Source of the DNA: Paenibacillus sp. Root52
GTDB lineage: Bacteria > Bacillota > Bacilli > Paenibacillales > Paenibacillaceae
DNA length: 64,000 bases
Assembly: GCF_001426865.1 (NCBI RefSeq)
Contig: NZ_LMFO01000031.1
Coordinates: 1 to 64,000, forward strand
Direction: 5' to 3'
Shown: piece after piece, positions 52,443 through 63,438 of the stretch
Layout of the letters: each line of letters starts with the position of its first letter
How positions within the stretch are numbered: the stretch's first letter is position 1
Position numbers and translations under genes: made by a program
Notes under the pieces: generated by a model
What the model was told of the DNA's origin: nothing
Databases searched by the model: none
What the model saw: the letters and a program-made list of their open reading frames with translations, nothing else

Positions 52443-53396
52443 TCAGGATGATTTACCTTGAACGAGCTTCCAGTTCACGATCGAGAATAGAGCGATTATA
52501 AGGAACATTCCCCAACCTACAGCAGCACCATATCCAAAGTAATTGTTGATGAACGATTCGCGGTAGAGATAGAGGACAATCGTCATACCAGCAGCGCCAG
52601 CACCACCATCGTTGCCTACGAGAATCTGCGGTTCGGTAAATAACTGCATGCCCCCAATAGTGGAGGTGATCACGGTAAACAGAATGACAGGTCGTAGCAT
52701 CGGAATGGTGATTCGGAAAAAGGATTGAATTGCTGAAGCTCCATCGATCTTAGCAGCCTCATATAAAGTGTTGGGAATGCTCTGTAGTCCAGCCAGGTAG
52801 ATGACGGCATTGTATCCTGTCCAGCGCCAGACAACCATGGATGAGATGGCTACCTTAATGCCCCATGGTGCATTAAGCCATTCGACGACTGGAAGTCCGA
52901 CCGATTGTAGCAAATAATTGAGGAAGCCATAGTTGTTGGCAAATAACGCGCCAAAGATGATAGCGACAGCAACAATAGACGTTACGTTGGGGAGGAAGTA
53001 GCCCACCCGGAAGAGGGTTTTGAACTTCACAAACGGTGCATGTAGCAGGAAAGCTATGATTAAAGCAAAGAAGAGCATCGGAATTGTCGAGTAGATCCAG
53101 ATCATGAACGTATTGCCCACCGCTTGCCAGAACTCCACATCGGACAGCAGGTATTTAAAATTGTTAAGCCCGTTATACGTCATGACTCCGATGCCATCCC
53201 ACTTATGGAAGGCTAGGTATAGCGAGAAACCAATCGGAAATAAGCCAAAGACAGCAAACAATAGGTAGAATGGAGAGATGGCAATATATAGTGCCCGATG
53301 CTGCCAGATGCGTGACAGGAGTGACTTCTCTAGATTCAGATCTGGACGTGCTGCTCCAGGGTCTGGATTCATTCGCGTCGTTTCGGTTGCGGCCAT
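52443..53396 (-). CDS. Sugar ABC transporter permease, MalF type
   Basis: 317 residues. A soluble N-terminal segment of ~40 residues precedes six membrane helices; the EAA loop is TLYEAAKIDGASAIQSFFRI. ATG 53396 is preceded by AAAGGAGGAATTGAT. It partners the MalG-type subunit 27 bp downstream. No ATPase gene is present, so a shared ATPase elsewhere is likely. Confidence 0.92.
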   Translation of the reverse strand: MAATETTRMNPDPGAARPDLNLEKSLLSRIWQHRALYIAISPFYLLFAVFGLFPIGFSLYLAFHKWDGIGVMTYNGLNNFKYLLSDVEFWQAVGNTFMIWIYSTIPMLFFALIIAFLLHAPFVKFKTLFRVGYFLPNVTSIVAVAIIFGALFANNYGFLNYLLQSVGLPVVEWLNAPWGIKVAISSMVVWRWTGYNAVIYLAGLQSIPNTLYEAAKIDGASAIQSFFRITIPMLRPVILFTVITSTIGGMQLFTEPQILVGNDGGAGAAGMTIVLYLYRESFINNYFGYGAAVGWGMFLIIALFSIVNWKLVQGKSS

Positions 53397-53487
53397 ATCA
53401 ATTCCTCCTTTGCGGGTCACAATGACTTGGGTAAGACGTTAATGTTACTTCAACATTGATCAACATGGTCAACGGAACCGAGCCAAT

Positions 53488-54762
53488 TTATCGCTGCAAT
53501 TCTCGTTCAACGCGCTGTACCGTATCTGTCCACACTTGCTGAGGATCACTATTTTGCTTCGCAATGTCATTCAACCGCCGAGTAATGATATTGTGTACTG
53601 ATGGATAACGCTCCCCGAAAAAAGCATCCGGAACTTGCTGTGCTGAGGCAGCAAATACAGGTCCTGTCGCCTGCCCACCGAAGAAAGGCTCCTCCTCCTT
53701 CATCGCCGGTTGATCAAATACCCCCGGTGCCGATGGGAATAAGTTTAACGTTTGATATTGCTCAAGTTGATTTTCAGGGCTTTGCAGCCAGCGAATAAGT
53801 TCAAATGCTTCTTGGGGGTGTTTACTGGATTTCAAAATAGATAGAAATGAGCCGCCGTTATTACCATCACCGCCAGGTGCTCGCGTTACACGCCATTGAC
53901 CCGTTGTATCAGGAGCAGCCTCCTGCAACACCTGCTTCATCCACACCGCACCCACAAATGAGGCAATCTCACCATTATTCATCGCTGCATTCCAGGTTGG
54001 AGTCCAGCCATCTGCATTGGCGAGCAGACCTTTTTGCTTGAAGGTTACCGCAGTATCCCAGCTTTTGCGCACGAGGGGGGAATCCATGCCGATAAATGAA
54101 CCGTCAGGTCGGAAGTAACGTTCGGTACCTTGGGACAACACTTGGTTGTAAACGCTTCCAATATTATCGGTCAGAAAAACCTTGCCTCCGAATGCATCCT
54201 TAATCTTCTCTCCCGCTGCAGCGTAAGCATCCCAGCTATCCAATTGACGAGCAACCTCTTCCGGTTCTGAAGGAAGCCCGGCTTCCTTAAATAGATCGGC
54301 TCGATAAAATAGAGCGGTCGGTCCGGTATCCATAGGGAACCCAATCATCTGTCCACTTGGCGTGACGCCTTGTTTCCATTTCCACTCTAAATATTGATCT
54401 TCTATCTCACCTGCGCCAAGGTCATACAAATTATAAAAGCGATCTTCACTAGGGAAAAGCTCCATGATCCAATCGTTTAGGGCTACGATATCCGGCTCGC
54501 CTGAACGTGCAGCAAGTGTCGTCTTCAGCTTGGCTTTGAAATCACCGCCAATTTTCTGAGCAGTCAGCTCGATATTAGGGAACTTCTCTTTGGCCTTGGC
54601 AATCAGCTTGTCGTCGATGGAACGATTCCAATACCATAATGTAAGCGTTACCTTTTTGTTGTTCGCTGAATCATTTGGTTCCGACCAGATGGAGCATCCG
54701 CTCACCAGCAGGACGCAGACCAGGATGACAGCTAACCAGCATGTTCTTTTCCGGCGGATCAT
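53488..54762 (-). CDS. Sugar ABC transporter solute-binding lipoprotein
   Basis: 424 residues. Signal MIRRKRTCWLAVILVCVLLV with lipobox VSGC, then a family-1 binding-protein domain (VTLTLWYWNRSIDDKLIAKA, PDIVALNDWIMEL, MDTGPTALFYRADLFKEAGL, WDAYAAAGEKIKDAF). ATG 54762 is preferred to 54768 because GAGGGGG lies eight bases before it. It is the first gene of the importer-kinase operon. Within the gene, 54640-54653 (TGTAAGCGTTACCT) resembles a CcpA cre site with two mismatches. Confidence 0.92.
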   Translation of the reverse strand: MIRRKRTCWLAVILVCVLLVSGCSIWSEPNDSANNKKVTLTLWYWNRSIDDKLIAKAKEKFPNIELTAQKIGGDFKAKLKTTLAARSGEPDIVALNDWIMELFPSEDRFYNLYDLGAGEIEDQYLEWKWKQGVTPSGQMIGFPMDTGPTALFYRADLFKEAGLPSEPEEVARQLDSWDAYAAAGEKIKDAFGGKVFLTDNIGSVYNQVLSQGTERYFRPDGSFIGMDSPLVRKSWDTAVTFKQKGLLANADGWTPTWNAAMNNGEIASFVGAVWMKQVLQEAAPDTTGQWRVTRAPGGDGNNGGSFLSILKSSKHPQEAFELIRWLQSPENQLEQYQTLNLFPSAPGVFDQPAMKEEEPFFGGQATGPVFAASAQQVPDAFFGERYPSVHNIITRRLNDIAKQNSDPQQVWTDTVQRVERELQR

Positions 54763-55108
54763 GTGCATAACCCCCTCATCGATATGTTCAAGGCTTGATG
54801 TTACTTTGGACTACAACATAAGTGTATGAGTAGTTTCTAAACTCATACCCAATATTCCTCGAATGAAACAATAATTTGTGACGATATAAGAAGTTGTTCG
54901 GAAAGTTCATTGCACTTATTTTTATCAGTTACTTTAAATTTAAAAGTTACTTGACACATGATAATTTTTATTCTAAACTAACTTACATAAAGTAACTAAT
55001 GATGATAACAAAAATATAGATACGTACTGTATAATTTTCGAGTGATCCATTTTGGGATCTGTTACGAATGACTAAATACGATGAGATGGCTTAACAGGAG
55101 GAACGATC
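54763..55108. other. Divergent promoter region between sugar operon and ribA-like gene
   Basis: AT-rich. It holds the SigA promoter and repeated AGTTACTT-type motifs noted separately. A fragment near 54888 (AAGAAGTTGTTCGGAAAGT) resembles the left end of the MITE-like repeat. No gene seen. Confidence 0.5.
54927..55000 (+). promoter_or_regulatory. SigA promoter with repeated AGTTACTT-type operator motifs
   Basis: TTGACA (54951-54956), 17 bases, TAAACT (54974-54979) is a good SigA promoter for the GTP cyclohydrolase gene. AGTTACTT occurs at 54927 and 54945, overlapping the -35, and ACTTACATAAAGTAACT lies just downstream of the -10. A near-palindrome with related words stands before the DoxX gene (62024-62044), beside an HxlR regulator. 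Confidence 0.55.
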
Positions 55109-55858
55109 ATGATTAATTCACATATTATAAAGCTACTTGCCCCTAAAATTCAGACTTTTCCGAGTGGAAAAGACTTCATTTACCTCGTAGGACCGATTAA
55201 GCTTCCGGTCAACCTGGATGGAGAGACACGCACATTCCAGTGGTATAGCTGGTTGAAGTCTGACCAAGCGATGGAAAGTGGCGAACTGATTGAATCACTC
55301 GCCTCGGCGGAGCTTGCAGAGCGTCAACAATCCAGCGTATTGGTATACGGTGATTTTGCTGAAGCACAAGAAGCCTTGATTCGGATGCATAGCATCTGTC
55401 ATACAGGCGACATTTTTGGCAGCAAACGTTGTGACTGCGGCTTCCAACTGGAGCAATCCATGAAGATGATCGCTGCTCACGGTGCGGGTGCATTATTCTA
55501 CCTTGCTAACCATGAAGGTCGCGGCATTGGTCTGTTCAGCAAAGCTATGGCTTATCTGTTACAAGAAGAAGGCTTGGATACGGTCGATGCGAATTTGCAA
55601 CTTGGATTCACTGACGATTCACGTAATTATGATGATGCTATTGCTGTATTGCGTGCGCTTCGTTCAACACCGGTTACCTTGATCACGAACAATCCTCGTA
55701 AGCTTGCTGCACTGCAAGAGGCAGGATTGAACGTGGGTGGACGTGTTCCGCTGTGGGGCGATCGTTCAGCCTTTAACGAAAAGTATTTGCAAACTAAAGT
55801 GAGCCGTTCTGGTCACTTGGCTGATGTAGATACGTTGCTTCCGCACGCACAAGCTTAA
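55109..55858 (+). CDS. ribA: GTP cyclohydrolase II (stand-alone)
   Basis: 249 residues. MHSICHTGDIFGSKRCDCGF contains the three zinc-binding Cys of GTP cyclohydrolase II; HEGRGIGLFSKAMAYLLQE and the DDSRNYDDAIAVL and PVTLITNNPRKLAAL segments complete the family pattern. The enzyme opens GTP to 2,5-diamino-6-ribosylamino-pyrimidinone 5'-phosphate, the first riboflavin step. It lacks the RibB domain of the bifunctional RibBA usual in Bacillales riboflavin operons, so it is probably an additional copy. ATG 55109 has CAGGAGGAA upstream. A strong promoter and terminator make it monocistronic. Confidence 0.9.
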   Translation: MINSHIIKLLAPKIQTFPSGKDFIYLVGPIKLPVNLDGETRTFQWYSWLKSDQAMESGELIESLASAELAERQQSSVLVYGDFAEAQEALIRMHSICHTGDIFGSKRCDCGFQLEQSMKMIAAHGAGALFYLANHEGRGIGLFSKAMAYLLQEEGLDTVDANLQLGFTDDSRNYDDAIAVLRALRSTPVTLITNNPRKLAALQEAGLNVGGRVPLWGDRSAFNEKYLQTKVSRSGHLADVDTLLPHAQA

Positions 55859-55953
55859 CGTTTACGTTTCGGCTGGTGCCGTATTTGGAATGATCGGCAA
55901 GGGTTCCAATGATGGAATGCTTATCGTTAGAGTAAAGTGAGTTTAGGATAACT

Positions 55954-55996
55954 GCTGCTGTCATTCCCTCTTCGTGAGGGGGACGGCAGCTTTTTT
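55954..55996 (+). terminator. Rho-independent terminator before glpP
   Basis: GCTGCTGTC...TCCCTC pairs with GAGGGGGACGGCAGC (two-base bulge, one wobble) around TTCGT and is followed by six Ts. Confidence 0.88.
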
Positions 55997-56079
55997 GGGT
56001 CTGAACAACATGCATAGCTTGCCGTTAACAGAGCATGGAATATACAATATAGGCATCTGATTTACGTAGGGGGAGCCGC

Positions 56080-58157
<2,078 letters not shown>

Positions 58158-58383
58158 ATGGCAATAAGCAAAAAGGGTATTTGCACTTTATAATTAAACA
58201 TATGGATAAGCTGAGATTTAATGGTGGAAAATGATGCATAAATTACAGGGGATATCTTCCTGTGTAACTAAAACCATATACCCACAATTAGGAAAAGATA
58301 AGCCTTAGTGGATCAGATTGAAAATCCATCCTTGTCATTATGAAAAATTTAAAATTTTTTTGAATAATGTGTCATTTCAGGAC
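58158..58383. other. glpK-glpD intergenic region, upstream part
   Basis: About 230 bp, AT-rich, without a gene. Apart from AT runs near 58344-58362 nothing definite was recognised. The glpD promoter candidate and leader follow. Confidence 0.4.
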
Positions 58384-58412
58384 TTCACGCCACTCAAAAT
58401 GTGTGATAGGAT
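58384..58412 (+). promoter_or_regulatory. Candidate glpD promoter
   Basis: TTCACG, 17 bases, TAGGAT; both boxes match the SigA consensus at four of six positions. It would start transcription near 58419, about 130 bases before glpD, leaving room for the terminator leader. Confidence 0.4.
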
Positions 58413-58419
58413 TGGGTTA

Positions 58420-58504
58420 CAAGTTAAAAAATGATGTCTGGAGATCGGGAGAGACCACGTACCGCTCAGCAATTGCTGTAGCGAATGACGTGGTCTTTTT
58501 TTTG
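58420..58504 (+). terminator. glpD leader terminator, probable GlpP antitermination target
   Basis: AGACCACGT (58452-58460) pairs with ACGTGGTCT (58488-58496), with an inner CGCT/AGCG and AGC/GCT stem, followed by nine or ten Ts, 45 bp before the glpD start. A terminator placed inside a leader, with glpP two genes upstream, fits the B. subtilis glpD mechanism in which GlpP plus glycerol-3-phosphate allows read-through. Confidence 0.85.
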
Positions 58505-58548
58505 TTCTTTTGCGGCTAAAATATAGGGAATGAATGGGAGTGTAACGG

Positions 58549-60207
58549 ATGACGGCTTCTTTCTCAGCGATAGATCGTACGGAATATTTGCAAGACATGG
58601 CGAATGCACATTTTGACATCTTGGTCATTGGAGGTGGCATCACGGGGGCGGGTATTGCACTAGATGCAGCTTCTCGTGGATTGAAGACAGCCGTTGTGGA
58701 AATGCAGGATTTTGCTGCGGGAACCTCCAGTCGCTCCACCAAGCTGGTTCATGGCGGTCTACGGTATTTGAAGCAGTTTGAAGTGAAGATGGTCGCTGAG
58801 GTAGGTCGTGAGCGAGCCGTCGTTTATGAAAATGGACCGCATGTGACCACACCGGAACCGATGTTGTTGCCAATCTATACGGCAGGTACTTTTGGTCGGT
58901 TCAGCACCTCCCTCGGATTGATGGTGTATGACCGATTAGCTGGGGTGAAGTATAGCGAACGGCGCAAGATGTTAAATGCCGGGGCAACAGCAGACATGGA
59001 GCCTTTATTGCGTAAAGAGGGACTGCTAGGCAGCGGACTTTACGTTGAATATCGCACAGATGATGCAAGGCTGACCATCGAGGTAATGAAGGAAGCGGTA
59101 CGTTATGGGGCGCAGGCTGTGAACTATGTGAAGGCAGACGGATTCATTAAAGTAAACGGTCAGATCATCGGCATCCAAGCGACGGATCAGATTCATGGCC
59201 AGACCTATCAGCTTCGGGCAAGCAAGGTCATCAATGCTTCTGGTCCATGGGTGGATGAGCTGCGTAAGGCGGATGGTTCACGTGAAGGCAAGACATTGCA
59301 GATGACCAAAGGCATTCACTTAGTGTTCGACAGTTCACGATTTCCGTTAAGGCAGGCGGTTTATTTTGATACACCTGACGGACGGATGGTATTCGCGGTT
59401 CCACGAGATGGCAAAACCTATGTCGGCACAACAGACACCGTTTATACGGATGATCCGGCACATCCATTGATTTCTAAATCTGACCGAGATTACGTCATCG
59501 ATGCGATCAACGGTATGTTCCCTCAGATGAGCATTCGTGCAGAGGATGTAGAATCTGGCTGGGCAGGGGTGCGCCCGCTTATCCATGAAGAAGGTAAAGA
59601 TCCCTCTGAAATTTCTCGTAAAGACGAGGTTTGGGTATCGGCTTCAGGGCTGATTACGATTGCTGGAGGCAAACTAACGGGATATCGTAAAATGGCTGAA
59701 ATGGTCGTAGATTTGGCTGCCCGGCAGTTGGAGAAGGAAACAGGTCAATCGGTTAAGGCATGCTTGACCAAAAAGATGCCGATCTCTGGAGGCGATGTGG
59801 GCGGGTCTGCTGGATTCGAGTCCTATGCAGAACGTAAGATTAAGGATGGCGTTGCACTTGGTTTAGAGCGTCGTGCGGCTGAACGGCTGGCACGTACCTA
59901 TGGCTCGAATGTGGACGCTCTCTATGATCGGATGCCGGCTCCACGGACAAAAGCAGAGTGGCATGGGTTACCACCGGAGCTGTTGTTAATGCTCAAGTAT
60001 GCAATAGAAGAAGAGATGACGGTGACTCCTGCCGATTTCTTCGTAAGGAGAACGGGAGATTTATTTTTCCGTATTAACGAAGTCCGAGAGTGGAAGACCA
60101 CTGTTATCCGTTATATGAGTGAACGTTTATTGTGGACAGATGAACAGACGGAAGCATATAGGCAGGAACTGGATCGCTTGCTGCTGGAGGCATCTGGCAA
60201 AAAATAA
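58549..60207 (+). CDS. glpD: Aerobic glycerol-3-phosphate dehydrogenase
   Basis: 552 residues. FAD-binding loop VIGGGITGAGIALDAASRGL (residues ~26-45), AAGTSSRSTKLVHGGLRYLK, WVDELR, RDGKTYVGTTDTVY, WAGVRPLIHE and GGKLTGYRKMAE are all GlpD signatures. It oxidises glycerol-3-phosphate to dihydroxyacetone phosphate at the membrane and passes electrons to menaquinone, in this organism possibly to the cytochrome bd encoded at 39690-42105. GGGAGTG precedes the ATG. Expression should depend on GlpP. Confidence 0.97.
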   Translation: MTASFSAIDRTEYLQDMANAHFDILVIGGGITGAGIALDAASRGLKTAVVEMQDFAAGTSSRSTKLVHGGLRYLKQFEVKMVAEVGRERAVVYENGPHVTTPEPMLLPIYTAGTFGRFSTSLGLMVYDRLAGVKYSERRKMLNAGATADMEPLLRKEGLLGSGLYVEYRTDDARLTIEVMKEAVRYGAQAVNYVKADGFIKVNGQIIGIQATDQIHGQTYQLRASKVINASGPWVDELRKADGSREGKTLQMTKGIHLVFDSSRFPLRQAVYFDTPDGRMVFAVPRDGKTYVGTTDTVYTDDPAHPLISKSDRDYVIDAINGMFPQMSIRAEDVESGWAGVRPLIHEEGKDPSEISRKDEVWVSASGLITIAGGKLTGYRKMAEMVVDLAARQLEKETGQSVKACLTKKMPISGGDVGGSAGFESYAERKIKDGVALGLERRAAERLARTYGSNVDALYDRMPAPRTKAEWHGLPPELLLMLKYAIEEEMTVTPADFFVRRTGDLFFRINEVREWKTTVIRYMSERLLWTDEQTEAYRQELDRLLLEASGKK

Positions 60208-60274
60208 GGCAGGATTTCGACACTGGGGGTCGAATGGAACATGTAAGCGCGTAATTTAGAAAGGGGCTACATCC

Positions 60275-61279
60275 ATGACATTGCAGATCGGAATCATTGG
60301 AACAGGCTGGTTCAGTAAAGTTCATGCAGATATTCTGGCAAGAATGGAAGGTGTACGTGTCGCTGCGGTTCTTGGCACAACACAAGAGAAAGCGGAGGCA
60401 ATGGCTTCCGTATATGATGCTGCTGGTTATGGTGAGCTAGTGCATATGTTGGATGGGGAAAAGCTAGATGCTGTTTACATCTGTGTGCCTCCAATGTCTC
60501 ATGGTTCAATAGAAGCTGAACTGATACGTCGTAACATCCCATTCCTAGTGGAGAAACCACTCAGCACCGGCATGGATATCCCCAAACAGGTGTTGTCACA
60601 GGTACAAAATACGGGGTTATTAACTTCTGTAGGTTATCACTTCAGATACCAGGAGGCAGCTCAGGTACTACGGGAAGCGATCCAAGAGCAGACAGTTGGT
60701 ATGGCGCTTGGACGCTGGATGGGCGGTATGCCTGGCGTGGCTTGGTGGCGTAGACAAGAGGGTTCTGGAGGTCAATTCGTAGAACAGACTACACATATTG
60801 TGGATTTATTACGGTATTGCGCGGGTGAAGTGACTGAGGTGTATGCTGTTGCCGCGCAGCGTATTATGCATGAGAAGCATGACCATGTAACAGTATCGGA
60901 TGTAGCTAATGTATCCATCAAGTTGCAGAGTGGTGCGATTGCCAGTATTGCGAATACTTGCTTACTACCCGATGGTGAGGGCGGAGCAGGGCTACAATTC
61001 TATACAGAAGCAGGTGTGTGGGATTGGACACCGGAACGTCTTCTGCTTCCGAGTGCGGCTCGTCATGCAATGGCTGGACAAGAAATTCCAGCAGGGCATA
61101 ATCCTTATGAACGGGAAAATGAAGCATTCATCCACGCTCTTCGCACAGGGGATCGTTCACGCATTCTCTCCGATTATGCAGATGCATGTCGAACCCAAGA
61201 GATTACGACCGCAGCTTTAGCGTCAGCTGAATCTGGATTGCCTGTGAAATTGCAGCCCTTGAAGGAGCTTTCTCATTAA
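60275..61279 (+). CDS. Gfo/Idh/MocA-family oxidoreductase
   Basis: 334 residues. The N-terminal Rossmann domain has LQIGIIGTGWFSKVHADIL (GxGxxG) and the family motif PFLVEKPLSTG with Lys of the EKP motif. The C-terminal alpha/beta domain includes GGQFVEQTTHIVDLLRYC, with the His/Asp typical of the active site. Family enzymes use NAD(P) to oxidise or reduce sugars, inositols or related compounds. GAAAGGGGC precedes the ATG. It follows glpD by 67 bp without a clear terminator, so read-through from glp transcription is possible. Substrate unknown. Confidence 0.9.
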   Translation: MTLQIGIIGTGWFSKVHADILARMEGVRVAAVLGTTQEKAEAMASVYDAAGYGELVHMLDGEKLDAVYICVPPMSHGSIEAELIRRNIPFLVEKPLSTGMDIPKQVLSQVQNTGLLTSVGYHFRYQEAAQVLREAIQEQTVGMALGRWMGGMPGVAWWRRQEGSGGQFVEQTTHIVDLLRYCAGEVTEVYAVAAQRIMHEKHDHVTVSDVANVSIKLQSGAIASIANTCLLPDGEGGAGLQFYTEAGVWDWTPERLLLPSAARHAMAGQEIPAGHNPYERENEAFIHALRTGDRSRILSDYADACRTQEITTAALASAESGLPVKLQPLKELSH

Positions 61280-61359
61280 AGAGCATTAAAACTCGGTAAA
61301 GTGTAACTCATATTTTCTAGGTGTTAATTAACTTACATTGTTGAATATAAAAGTAATGA

Positions 61360-61414
61360 AAGACGCCTGACAGCGGAAGTGATCCGAGGATCTAGCCGCA
61401 GTCAGGCGTCTTTG
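61360..61414. terminator. Bidirectional terminator
   Basis: AAGACGCCTGAC (61360-61371) pairs perfectly with GTCAGGCGTCTT (61401-61412), with inner CAGCGG/CCGCAG and GATC/GATC pairing. It lies between the oxidoreductase gene (plus) and the HxlR gene (minus). Confidence 0.9.
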
Positions 61415-61504
61415 TGTTACACATATTCATTCAGCCAATCACTAAGCAAACTCAATAACGATAATTGCTTTAACGGAGAAGCTGGCTTAACCAACTGGAT
61501 GATG

Positions 61505-61828
61505 TTATCGTTTCAACCATTCAGACGACCATCCATAAATCTGGTTGATTACGGGCTCAATGGCTCTGCCTTTAGGTGTCAACTCGTATTCAACCCGAGG
61601 AGGAATTTCAGGATACATATGCCTTGTGACAATGCCTTCCGTCTCCATCTCTTTCAGACGCTCGGACAATAGTCGTCCGCTAATAGCCATCTCCGCTTCA
61701 AGCTCGGTAAACCGTTTGGGCCCGGATAAGAGTTGATACATGATCAACAGCACCCACTTCTTACCGATAATATCCATGGCTTGTGTGATCAGACAGGGAC
61801 TCGGCGACTTCACTTTTCTCAATTTCAA
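61505..61828 (-). CDS. HxlR-family transcriptional regulator
   Basis: About 107 residues. Core: SPCLITQAMDIIGKKWVLLI, LLSGPKRFTELEAEMAISGR, LLSERLKEMETEGIVTRHMY, PPRVEYELTPKGRAIEPVI; the Cys before the first helix (SPSPC) is the position used for thiol sensing in YodB/HypR-type members. TTG 61828 is chosen (GAGG eight bases upstream); GTG 61837 is in frame but too close to that site. It is divergent from a DoxX gene, a frequent partner, and probably represses it in response to quinones or aldehydes. Confidence 0.9.
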   Translation of the reverse strand: MKLRKVKSPSPCLITQAMDIIGKKWVLLIMYQLLSGPKRFTELEAEMAISGRLLSERLKEMETEGIVTRHMYPEIPPRVEYELTPKGRAIEPVINQIYGWSSEWLKR

Positions 61829-62229
61829 CGTGTTCACCTCGATTCAAAGAAGATTGATAACATAGTTCATGTATATAAAGAATTGGCTCTCTGCCACTCT
61901 AACAAAAATAAAGGACAATCAAGTCAACGCAAGTTACTACTAATAATACTGTAACATACCTTTTGTACGTATTATACACTATTTATCAAAAAATTACTTG
62001 ATTAAATAATCTTATTATTATATACTCACTTTATAAAAGTAAGTTAATGATTTTTAGTCTGTATTGTATGTATACATATAAATTATGCTGGGATGTATCA
62101 CCTTTAGCTGAAGCGAAAGATAGAGTTACCTCGGTAGCCTTTACATAGAATAAAGACGGAGAAACCTTTAGATTGAAGTACGATTAGTACAACATTCAAC
62201 ATGACATATAAAAATGGAGGAACATACAT
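61829..62229. other. AT-rich divergent regulatory region, HxlR to DoxX
   Basis: About 400 bp, without a gene. It contains GTTAC...GTAAC elements near 61932-61954 and the inverted repeat at 62024-62044. No strong -35/-10 pair stands out. Confidence 0.5.
62024..62044. promoter_or_regulatory. Candidate HxlR operator
   Basis: ACTCACTTT and AAAGTAAGT form 9-bp arms (one mismatch) around ATA. HxlR proteins bind such inverted repeats as dimers. Words ACTTTAT and TAAGTTA recur, in opposite orientation, upstream of the GTP cyclohydrolase gene. Confidence 0.5.
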
Positions 62230-62598
62230 ATGAGAATTTTAGGTTACATTTTACTGGTTGTGCTTGCAGGTGTATTTGTAATGACAGGGTATAACAAGGT
62301 TGTGGGTGCGGATATGATGGTACAGACCTTTGATAGCTTCTCTTATCCAAAATGGACCATGTATCTGATCGGTGGCGTTGAGCTTCTGAGCGCGGTTGGT
62401 TTATTAATTCCACGTAGCCGGGTTCTGGCTTCAGGTGCACTGACGTTTATCCTAATCGGAGCTGTAGGAAGCCATTTGATCTATGGACAATATGGGGCTA
62501 TTCCTTTCCCAGCGGTGCTGCTGGTGGCTAATATTGTTGTTCTGATTGTGAGTTTGCGTCAGATGGAAGATACGGATATTGAAGCGGTACAGGCTTAA
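62230..62598 (+). CDS. DoxX-family membrane protein
   Basis: 122 residues, four membrane helices (about 5-22, 43-62, 70-90, 95-113). ILLVVLAGVFVMTGYNKVVG and YLIGGVELLSAVGLLIPRSR are typical DoxX/DoxD-like segments. The family includes subunits linked to quinone reduction or thiosulfate:quinone oxidoreductase, and in Firmicutes often lies beside thiol- or quinone-sensing HxlR regulators, as here. GGAGG lies eight bases before the ATG; a strong terminator follows. Confidence 0.9.
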   Translation: MRILGYILLVVLAGVFVMTGYNKVVGADMMVQTFDSFSYPKWTMYLIGGVELLSAVGLLIPRSRVLASGALTFILIGAVGSHLIYGQYGAIPFPAVLLVANIVVLIVSLRQMEDTDIEAVQA

Positions 62599-62637
62599 CC
62601 TTCGGTCGCTGCGAATGCTAAGTATATGCAATATGCT

Positions 62638-62676
62638 AAGAGGATCACTGTTCTTACAACGGTGATCCTCTTTTTT
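62638..62676 (+). terminator. Rho-independent terminator after DoxX gene
   Basis: AAGAGGATCAC pairs with GTGATCCTCTT, with additional loop pairing, and is followed by six Ts. It could also serve the convergent AbrB-type gene. Confidence 0.92.
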
Positions 62677-62814
62677 GTGCGTGACAAAGTATATAGTAAG
62701 TTCGTAAACCAATATGCACAAAAAAAAGAACCCACAGTAATCAACGGGTTCTCTTGCAGCGGGCTTCCGGAATCGGAAGGTCTCCAAACAATATTAATAA
62801 TATATGCATTATAT

Positions 62815-63333
62815 TTATAGTAGTTTTTTGAGCTGAGAGACGCGTCCTTGGCTAATGCCTAACTTCTCGGCAATTTGCTGTTGGGCCAAACCTGGATTCT
62901 GTTCAACGATTTCCTTCATTTGTTGCAGCATACGTGCCGTTTTCGGACGAAGATCCGGGTATTCGGTTCCTGTAGCTGCTTGGCCTTCTTCCCATTCCGA
63001 AGATGAGCTAGTAGCAGGTTTGCCAGCAGGACGCTCCACGGGTGCAGGAGCCTGTTTGTTCTGAGGTACGAACCAGTCGGGAGTGTCATCTGGGTGTTTT
63101 AATTGAATTGCACAAGTCCGGCAGATGAATTGCTCTTTGAAATACATTTCCGTATCCACGTCACCGCAAAAAATACACAATGTTGATTTGTACTTTCTCA
63201 AAATCAACTCTTTCCCTTCAATGAAAAACTCGAGAGGATCGCCGATATGGATTTCCATCGTATCCCGCATTTCTTTGGGAAGGACAATTCGTCCAAGGCG
63301 GTCCAGAGATCTCTTCATTCCGGTTCTTTTCAT
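62815..63333 (-). CDS. AbrB/SpoVT-like regulator with zinc-binding Cys and C-terminal HTH
   Basis: 172 residues in three parts: an AbrB/MazE swapped-hairpin domain (RSLDRLGRIVLPKEMRDTME, residues 8-27, then IGDPLEFFIEGKELILRKY), four Cys placed as a zinc site (Cys53, 56, 71, 74), a Pro/Ser-rich linker, and a C-terminal HTH (PGLAQQQIAEKLGISQGRVS). Typical AbrB is about 95 residues, so this is a composite transition-state-type regulator. CGGGGGAGATG-like sequence precedes the ATG. Targets unknown. Confidence 0.87.
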   Translation of the reverse strand: MKRTGMKRSLDRLGRIVLPKEMRDTMEIHIGDPLEFFIEGKELILRKYKSTLCIFCGDVDTEMYFKEQFICRTCAIQLKHPDDTPDWFVPQNKQAPAPVERPAGKPATSSSSEWEEGQAATGTEYPDLRPKTARMLQQMKEIVEQNPGLAQQQIAEKLGISQGRVSQLKKLL

Positions 63334-63438
63334 CGCATCTCCCCCGCAATATTAGCAATTAAAACCTGTCCTTATTGTAAGGAAGAAAGGGCTTTAATAC
63401 AACAATAATATTTCAAAAAATAGGGATAATTCCATCTA

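Noticed and set aside
54886-54912. Fourth copy of the MITE-like repeat
   Set aside because: Only about 20 bp resemble the left end and no right end follows; perhaps a remnant, not counted.
60241-60260. cre-like TGTAAGCGCGTAAT before the oxidoreductase gene
   Set aside because: Three mismatches in the conserved positions, so not reported as an operator.
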